In this document: positions 51,460-56,869 of the stretch, one piece after another
Position numbering within the stretch: the first letter of the stretch is position 1
How the letters are laid out: every line of letters begins with the position of its first letter
Assembly (NCBI GenBank): GCA_030691265.1
Contig: JAUYET010000102.1
Coordinates: forward strand, 1-56,869
Direction of reading: 5' to 3'
Source: Pseudomonadota bacterium
Lineage (GTDB): Bacteria; Pseudomonadota; Gammaproteobacteria; Burkholderiales; Thiobacillaceae
DNA: 56,869 nucleotides
The notes under the pieces: generated by a model
What the model was told of the DNA's origin: nothing
Databases searched by the model: none
What the model saw: only the letters and a program-made list of their open reading frames with translations
Translations under genes and position numbers: made by a program

Positions 51460-52475
51460 GGTGTGGACTCCATTTCGATAAAAGTGCGGTTCATGTTGGC
51501 ACGGTGCAGACCGTCGTAGTTCTCCAGATGTTTGAACTGGGGCAGGTCGGCATAGCGGTTGAGGGTTGCGTCCATCGGTTCCATGTCCTTGGCTGCGGCG
51601 CCGATTTTTTCGACCAGGAAATCCTCGTAGTCGCCCGAATCGCGTTTGGCGCGGGCCAGGTCGCAGACCCGGCCGTGGCCAGGCACGATGAACTTGGGGT
51701 TCAGTTTCTCCAGGGCGTGGAAAGCGCGCTGGCTGTTTTTGACGCTGGACCAGGGCAACACGCCGAGCAGACGGTCGACGTAAACCAGATCGCCGCTGAA
51801 CATCACATTGCGCTTCGGCAGCCAGACCCAGGCATCGGCGGGAAAGTGGGCGTTGGTGTAGCGCAAGGTCAGCGTTTCGCCGCCCAGTTCGACGCTGACT
51901 TCGTCGCTGACTTCGCCGCTAACTTCGTCGCCCTCCAGGGTGCGGCTGGCCGGCAGCGGCTGGGTGCCTTGCAGCCGTTCGCCAAGGAAGCTCGCCAGCA
52001 TCTGCATGTGCTGCGCGGCGAACTCCGCTTGCGTGGCGGCGGTGCGCTTGAGCGCGATGATTTGCGCACCTTTCGAGGCGAAGTAGTCGTTGCCCAGCCA
52101 GCGGTGGTCCTGGCTGCCGGTGTTGATGACCCAGCGCACCGGCTGCTCGGTGACGGCGCGGATGGCGGCTTCGAGCTTGTGTGCGCCGAGTTTGCTGGCG
52201 CCGGAGTCGATCAGGATGACGCCCTGGGCGGTGACGACGAAGCCGAAGTTGGCGTTGAGGCCGTCGTTATCGGCGCTGCGCTGACCGAGTGGGCCGACGA
52301 TGGCGTAAACGTTGGCGGTCACAGGTTCGGCTTTCGGCGTGAAGGCGTGGGCGGCGGGGGCCAACAGCGCGAGAACGAACAGCATACGTAGGTTGGGCAA
52401 AGCGAAGCGTGCCCAACACCGTAGCGATTGTTGGGCACGCTTCGCTTTGCCCAACCTACAGATTTTGTCTTCCAT
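51456..52475 (-). CDS. exported MBL-fold protein, N-terminus encoded by a palindromic repeat
   Basis: A 339-residue protein if begun at the ATG at 52475, which has AAGGA 7 nt upstream; the first 5 codons are followed by about 24 codons translated from a GTAG palindrome pair (RLGKAKRAQQ, RCWARFALPNLR), then MLFVLALLAPAAHAF, a signal peptide core. A shorter start at 52385 lacks a ribosome site. The MBL fold is clear (GFVVTAQGVILIDSGAS, FSGDLVYVDRLLG, FIVPGHGRV), but the usual HxHxDH is NTGSQDHRW, so two metal ligands are absent. It resembles SoxH-like MBL proteins of sulfur oxidisers. Confidence 0.82.
   Translation of the reverse strand: MEDKICRLGKAKRAQQSLRCWARFALPNLRMLFVLALLAPAAHAFTPKAEPVTANVYAIVGPLGQRSADNDGLNANFGFVVTAQGVILIDSGASKLGAHKLEAAIRAVTEQPVRWVINTGSQDHRWLGNDYFASKGAQIIALKRTAATQAEFAAQHMQMLASFLGERLQGTQPLPASRTLEGDEVSGEVSDEVSVELGGETLTLRYTNAHFPADAWVWLPKRNVMFSGDLVYVDRLLGVLPWSSVKNSQRAFHALEKLNPKFIVPGHGRVCDLARAKRDSGDYEDFLVEKIGAAAKDMEPMDATLNRYADLPQFKHLENYDGLHRANMNRTFIEMESTP
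52388..52459. repeat. GTAG palindrome pair, family A (inside the MBL gene)
   Basis: GTAGGTTGGGCAAAGCGAAG and the complementary arm ending GCTTTGCCCAACCTAC. It sits between the best ribosome site with ATG (52475) and the signal peptide core of the MBL gene, and is open in that frame. Confidence 0.9.
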
Positions 52476-52485
52476 GGTGATTTCC

Positions 52486-53517
52486 TTACCGTGATGACAG
52501 ACCGGCTTCATACCAGCCTTTGCTTTGATTGACGATCTTGACCACCAGCAACATCGCCGGCACCTCGATCAGCACGCCGACCACCGTCGCCAGCGCTGCG
52601 CCGGATTGAAAACCGAACAGCGAGATCGCCGCCGCCACCGCCAATTCGAAGAAGTTGGAAGCGCCGATCAGGGCTGAGGGACAGGCGACGCTGTGTTGCT
52701 CGCCAACCTTGCGATTCAGCCAGTAGGCCAGCGCCGAGTTGAAGAACACCTGGATCAGGATCGGCACCGCCAGCAGCGCGATGATCAGCGGTTGCTGGAT
52801 GATCGCCTCGCCCTGAAAGGCGAACAGCAGCACCAGCGTCGCCAGCAGCGCGAGGATGGAGGCGTGGCCCAGGCTGGCCATGACCGCATCGAACGCGGCT
52901 TGTCCGCGCTTCAACAACTGTTTGCGCAAGAGCTGCGCCAGGATCACCGGGATGACGATGTACAGCACAACGGAAGTAAAAAGTGTCGCCCACGGCACCA
53001 CGATGGCGGACAGGCCAAGCAACAAGCCGACGATGGGGGCGAAGGCGAAGATCATGATGGCGTCGTTGAGCGCGACTTGCGACAGCGTGAAATACGGGTC
53101 GCCGCCGGTCAGCCGGCTCCACACGAACACCATCGCGGTGCACGGCGCGGCGGCCAGCAGGATCAGGCCGGCGACGTAGCTGTCGAGCTGTTCCGCCGGC
53201 AAGTACGGCGCGAACCAGTGGCGGATGAACAACCACGCCAGCAATGCCATCGAGAACGGCTTCACCGCCCAGTTGACGAACAAGGTGACGCCGATGCCCT
53301 TCCAGTGCGACTTCACCTGATGCAAGGCGGCGAAGTCGATCTTCATCAGCATCGGGATGATCATCACCCAGATCAACAGGCCGACCGGCAGATTGACCTG
53401 GGCGACTTCCATCCGCCCCAGCGCCTGGAACGGCGCCGGCATGAGTTGGCCCAGCAGCACGCCGACGACGATGCACAGCGCCACCCAGAGCGACAGCCAG
53501 CGCTCGAACAGGTTCAT
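52486..53517 (-). CDS. acr3: ACR3 family arsenite efflux transporter
   Basis: A 343-residue, ten-helix transporter that extrudes arsenite using the proton gradient. Diagnostic segments: VNLPVGLLIWVMIIPMLMKIDF, the essential Cys in LLAAAPCTAMVFVWS, and the final conserved Glu in LIGASNFFELAVAAAISLFG and VPAMLLVVKIVN. Transporter, arsC and arsR are in one run. A 141-bp element abuts the start codon exactly; the only Shine-Dalgarno-like sequence (GAGG, 8 nt upstream) belongs to that element. Confidence 0.95.
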   Translation of the reverse strand: MNLFERWLSLWVALCIVVGVLLGQLMPAPFQALGRMEVAQVNLPVGLLIWVMIIPMLMKIDFAALHQVKSHWKGIGVTLFVNWAVKPFSMALLAWLFIRHWFAPYLPAEQLDSYVAGLILLAAAPCTAMVFVWSRLTGGDPYFTLSQVALNDAIMIFAFAPIVGLLLGLSAIVVPWATLFTSVVLYIVIPVILAQLLRKQLLKRGQAAFDAVMASLGHASILALLATLVLLFAFQGEAIIQQPLIIALLAVPILIQVFFNSALAYWLNRKVGEQHSVACPSALIGASNFFELAVAAAISLFGFQSGAALATVVGVLIEVPAMLLVVKIVNQSKGWYEAGLSSR

Positions 53518-53658
53518 CGTGAAAACCTCGGTTGACGGATAAATTCATTACGATTCAATGTGTTGCGAGATATCTGTAGGTGCGAATTCATTCGCACTGA
53601 AGTCCTTGATGGTGCGAATAAATTCGCACCTACGCGCGCTTCAACTGCGGTTTTTAGG
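53518..53658 (+). repeat. 141-bp MITE-like element, copy 5 (acr3 start), with target duplication
   Basis: Full-length copy, left end CGTGAAAACCTCGGTTGAC (one base off consensus at position 2), right end TTCAACTGCGGTTTTTAGG. TTCAT flanks both sides (53513-53517 and 53659-53663), a perfect 5-bp duplication that includes the acr3 start codon. Confidence 0.9.
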
Positions 53659-53735
53659 TTCATCGGCGCCGATGTTGCCAAACCCGCTGAGCGCTTGGCA
53701 GTGACTTCGCACTGGGCGGACATGGAATCGCGGCT

Positions 53736-54248
53736 TCAGGTGGGTTGTTCGGCCCGGCTCTTGCCGATTTCGTTCAGTCGGTTTTGCAGGCTGAGTCGAT
53801 CCAGCTTGCTCATCGGTAGGCTGACGAAAATGGAGATGCGGTTGGAAAGCGCCGTCCAGGTGCGGAAAAACGCGCGGCGTTTGTCCTCGTCGCTGCCCTC
53901 GACGGCGGCCGGGTCGGGCACGCCCCAGTGCGCCGTCATCGGCTGGCCGGGCCAGACCGGGCAAACTTCGCCGGCGGCGTTGTCGCAGACGGTGAACACG
54001 AAATCCAGTGCGGGCGCGCCAGGCGCGGCGAATTCGTCCCAGTTCTTGCTGCGCAGGTCGTCCACCGGCAAGCGGTTCTTCTGGATGATTTCCATAGCGA
54101 AGGGATTGACCTTGCCACTCGGGTGGCTGCCTGCCGACCAGGCCTTGAAGCGGCCTGCGCCCATGGCGTTGAGGGCGGCTTCAGCCAGGATGCTGCGGGC
54201 GGAGTTGCCGGTGCAGAGAAACAGGACATTGAGAACGTGATCGGACAT
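53736..54248 (-). CDS. arsC: arsenate reductase, thioredoxin-type (LMW phosphatase family)
   Basis: Reduces arsenate to arsenite for efflux. 170 residues with the phosphatase P-loop LFLCTGNSARS (nucleophilic Cys12) and the second and third redox cysteines in FTVCDNAAGEVCPVWPGQP, the pattern of the thioredoxin-coupled class. Asp of the DPA loop is in WGVPDPAAVEGS. It lies 29 bp after arsR and ahead of acr3, from which it is separated by the 141-bp element. Confidence 0.95.
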   Translation of the reverse strand: MSDHVLNVLFLCTGNSARSILAEAALNAMGAGRFKAWSAGSHPSGKVNPFAMEIIQKNRLPVDDLRSKNWDEFAAPGAPALDFVFTVCDNAAGEVCPVWPGQPMTAHWGVPDPAAVEGSDEDKRRAFFRTWTALSNRISIFVSLPMSKLDRLSLQNRLNEIGKSRAEQPT

Positions 54249-54277
54249 CGTGGGTTCCTCAGGGGTGGGGGAGGGGG

Positions 54278-54601
54278 TCAGGCCGCGCAGCTCTGGCAGC
54301 TCAGATCAGGCACGGCGACTTCCGCCGGCATGCCTTCGTTCATGTGCCACAACACGCGCACGGCCCAGGCCGGCAGTTCGGGGTGCAGGCGGTAATGCAT
54401 CCAGACGCCCTCGCGCCGGGTCAGCACCAGGCCGGTCTCGCGCAGCACGCCGAGATGGCGGGAAACCTTGGGTTGCGGCGCGTCGAGCACGGCGTTGAGG
54501 TCGCACACGCAGCGTTCGTCGTGGGCCAGCAACAGGGCCAGGATGCGGCGACGGATGGGGTCGTTGAGGGCTTCGAAGAAGGCTTGCTGGTCGAGTTCCA
54601 T
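54278..54601 (-). CDS. arsR: arsenical resistance repressor ArsR
   Basis: A 107-residue winged-helix repressor released by arsenite. The As-binding cysteine pair is in the ERCVCDL sequence of helix 3, followed by the recognition helix APQPKVSRHLGVLRETGLV and wing TRREGVWMHYRL. A C-terminal CQSC may add a metal site. It is first in the operon. A 141-bp element begins 25 bp upstream of its ATG, so the native promoter or operator has been displaced or now includes the element. Confidence 0.93.
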   Translation of the reverse strand: MELDQQAFFEALNDPIRRRILALLLAHDERCVCDLNAVLDAPQPKVSRHLGVLRETGLVLTRREGVWMHYRLHPELPAWAVRVLWHMNEGMPAEVAVPDLSCQSCAA

Positions 54602-54626
54602 ATTCGTCTGGACGAATTTAATTAAA

Positions 54627-54767
54627 CCTAAAAACCTCAGTTGACGGATAAATTCATTACGATTCAATGTGTTGCGAGATATCTGTAGGTGCGAATTCAT
54701 TCGCACAGAAGTCCTTGATTGTGCGAATAAATTCGCACCTACGCGCGCTTCGACTGCGGTTTTCAGG
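54627..54767 (+). repeat. 141-bp MITE-like element, copy 6 (arsR leader), with target duplication
   Basis: Full-length copy, left end CCTAAAAACCTCAGTTGAC, right end TCGACTGCGGTTTTCAGG. TTAAA flanks both ends (54622-54626 and 54768-54772), a perfect 5-bp duplication. Copies 5 and 6 bracket arsR-arsC in direct orientation. Confidence 0.92.
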
Positions 54768-54857
54768 TTAAACGGTAAGGCAGCTTATTACCGTTTTTAT
54801 ATATCCGTCAAATCGAATATAAAGCGCGCATATGAAGCGCGAATGTGAAGCGTGCGT

Positions 54858-55880
54858 CTATTGCCTGTGTGGCTGCAATTTGATCGAACGCGCGCGCAAC
54901 TGGCCGCAACCGCCGTCGATGTCCTGTCCGGCGGAGTCGCGCAGGCGGGCGACGATGCCGCGCTGATGCAGGCGGCCGGCCAGTTCGGAGCAGCGCTCCC
55001 AGGCCGGGCGTTTGAAATCGAGCCCGCCGGCGCCAATGCTGTTGTAGGGGATGAAATTCATCATCGCGTACTTGCCGGCGAGCAGTTCGATCAGGTTTTC
55101 GATCTCTTCGTCGCTGTCGTTGATGCCTTCCAGCAGCGTCCACTGATATTGAATCGGGTAGCCGGTGCCGCGCGCGTAAGCCTCGCCGAGCGCGACCAGA
55201 TCGGCGGGGTCGATGCGCGGCGCTTTCGGCAGCAATTGCGCGCGCAGTTCCGGGCGCGTGGTGTGCAGCGACAGCGCCAGCGCGGGTTTCACGTCGCATA
55301 GCGGCAGGCGTTCGAACACGCGCATATCGCCGACCGTGGAAAACACCAGATTCTTGTGGCCGATGCCGCCCAGGGTGCCGAGCAGGTCGATGGCTGCGAG
55401 CACGTTGTCCAGGTTGTGCGCCGGTTCGCCCATGCCCATGAACACCACTTTGCGGACTTTGCGCCGGCTCCGCGCCAGCGCAACCTGCGCGACGATTTCC
55501 GCGCTGCCGAGCTGGCGCAACAGGCCATCGCGCCCGGTCATGCAGAACACGCAGCCGACCGCGCAACCGACCTGGGTGGAGACGCAGACGCCATCGCGCG
55601 GCAGCAGCACGCTTTCCACGCTTTGGCCGTCGGCCAGGTCGATCAGCAGACGGGCGGAATCATCCGCGCCCGGGTGTTCGGAACGGACGCGGGCCAGGCC
55701 ATGCAGTTGCGCCATCAATTCCGGCAGCGCGTCGCGCACGACCAGCGGCAGAAAGTCCTCCGCCTTGCTGTGCCGCTTGTCGAGCGAACGCGATTGCACC
55801 CAGGCGCGCAGCACGCGCTCCTGATGACAGGGTTTTGCGCCGAGTTGGCAAAGGTGTTGGCGGAAGTGTTCGATCTGCAT
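54858..55880 (-). CDS. rlmN: RlmN-like radical SAM rRNA methyltransferase
   Basis: A 340-residue enzyme of the RlmN/Cfr clade, which methylates adenine C2 (or C8) in 23S rRNA. The radical SAM cluster motif is CAVGCVFCMTG; the SAM region MGMGEPAHNLDNV and the methyl-accepting Cys in DIDGGCGQL are intact. It is shorter than typical RlmN (about 370) and lacks the usual neighbours (ndk, pilF), so it may be a second, RlmN-like paralogue. The ATG at 55880 starts the conserved QIEHFRQHL; upstream sequence is palindromic repeat. Confidence 0.85.
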   Translation of the reverse strand: MQIEHFRQHLCQLGAKPCHQERVLRAWVQSRSLDKRHSKAEDFLPLVVRDALPELMAQLHGLARVRSEHPGADDSARLLIDLADGQSVESVLLPRDGVCVSTQVGCAVGCVFCMTGRDGLLRQLGSAEIVAQVALARSRRKVRKVVFMGMGEPAHNLDNVLAAIDLLGTLGGIGHKNLVFSTVGDMRVFERLPLCDVKPALALSLHTTRPELRAQLLPKAPRIDPADLVALGEAYARGTGYPIQYQWTLLEGINDSDEEIENLIELLAGKYAMMNFIPYNSIGAGGLDFKRPAWERCSELAGRLHQRGIVARLRDSAGQDIDGGCGQLRARSIKLQPHRQ

Positions 55881-55900
55881 AAGCGGAGTTTGTGCGCGGT

Positions 55901-56015
55901 GATGCGGTTCGTGCCTCACCGCATCCTACGGAGAGTCAGGCGGGTTTCGTAGTGATGCGGTTCTACGGAGAGTCAGGCGGGTTTCGTAGGATGCGGTGAG
56001 GCACGAACCGCATCA
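55901..56015. repeat. family B palindromes with a 27-bp tandem duplication
   Basis: An inverted unit GATGCGGTTCG ... CGCATCCTAC and a direct unit GTAGGATGCGGTGAGGCACG flank two perfect 27-bp direct copies (55926-55952 and 55963-55989) of CTACGGAGAGTCAGGCGGGT followed by TTCGTAG. Confidence 0.85.
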
Positions 56016-56033
56016 TCTCAACATCAACCTGAT

Positions 56034-56125
56034 CCTGAAAACCGCAGTTGAAGCGCTCGTAGGTGCGAATTTATTCGCACCATCAAGGACTTCGGTGCGA
56101 ATAAATTCGCACCTACAGATATCTC
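56034..56125 (-). repeat. 141-bp MITE-like element, truncated copy 7
   Basis: Inverse orientation: CCTGAAAACCGCAGTTGAAG, then the GTAGGTGCGAAT pair, ending at ACAGATATCTC where about 49 bp of the consensus are missing. It lies 36 bp beyond the thiC stop. Confidence 0.85.
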
Positions 56126-56161
56126 TGATCGGCCGCCGGGCTCGGGTTTCGCGGGCAAGCG

Positions 56162-56869
<708 letters not shown>

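Noticed and set aside
53659..53735. Remnant coding sequence between the 141-bp element and arsC
   Set aside because: A plus-strand frame is open here but I cannot match it to a family; it is probably the original acr3 leader and spacer.

Overview
The window is a GC-rich bacterial chromosome segment. Its order of housekeeping genes (lipB, DUF493 gene, dat, dacC, rlpA, rodA, mrdA, mreD, mreC, mreB, then divergent gatC, gatA, gatB) is typical of Betaproteobacteria. The rhodanese/DUF302 genes and a large arsenic locus would fit a sulfur- or metal-associated member of the Nitrosomonadales, but that placement is an inference from gene content. No rRNA, tRNA, CRISPR array or complete insertion sequence is visible. 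The right edge cuts thiC.

Layout. 1-0.5 kb: a DUF2442 gene behind an attC-like imperfect hairpin. 0.55-10.6 kb (minus strand): lipoate and D-amino acid genes followed by the cell elongation (rod) machinery. 10.7-14.6 kb (plus): gatCAB with a Uma2-family gene placed between gatA and gatB. 14.6-16.8 kb: a DUF4124 gene, pyrE and xth. 16.8-21.7 kb (minus): an envelope operon of yraN, diaA, a BON lipoprotein, an exported rhodanese, two tandem exported DUF302 proteins and an exported low-complexity protein. 21.9-23.8 kb: rsmI and pyrC. 23.9-31.5 kb: an accessory stretch with an outer membrane barrel, an XRE regulator, brnTA, a Fic protein, a NERD-nuclease/helicase, a broken antitoxin/toxin pair and a WYL regulator. 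31.5-40.4 kb: CobW, a TPR membrane protein, a DUF3617 protein, and a divergent pair of exported caspase-clan proteins (a peptidase C14-like protein lacking its catalytic Cys, and a TPR-CHAT protease with an intact dyad). 40.6-48.1 kb: ampG, the two ends of a DNA methyltransferase gene around a lone HsdR-N-type gene, a phosphoribosyltransferase, a DUF4143 ATPase, acuI and an MBL hydrolase. 48.4-54.6 kb (minus): an arsenic operon arsR, arsC, acr3, MBL, GDCCVxC, arsP, an ars-associated protein, arsM and a small thioredoxin-like protein. 54.9-56.9 kb: an rlmN-like gene and thiC.

The most distinctive feature is the repeats. A 141-bp non-autonomous element occurs five times full length (identical length, terminal inverted repeats, two copies with perfect 5-bp target duplications), plus truncated and core-only copies. 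In addition there are at least six other families of short palindromes that all begin with GTAG, mostly as head-to-head pairs. They sit at 3' ends of genes, between almost every pair of genes in the ars operon, directly against the acr3 start codon, and inside coding frames (the ars MBL gene, probably a TPR membrane protein, and a different repeat in acuI). The GTAG head and the pairing match REP/BIME sequences mobilised by RAYT (TnpA-REP) transposases, but no such transposase lies in this window.
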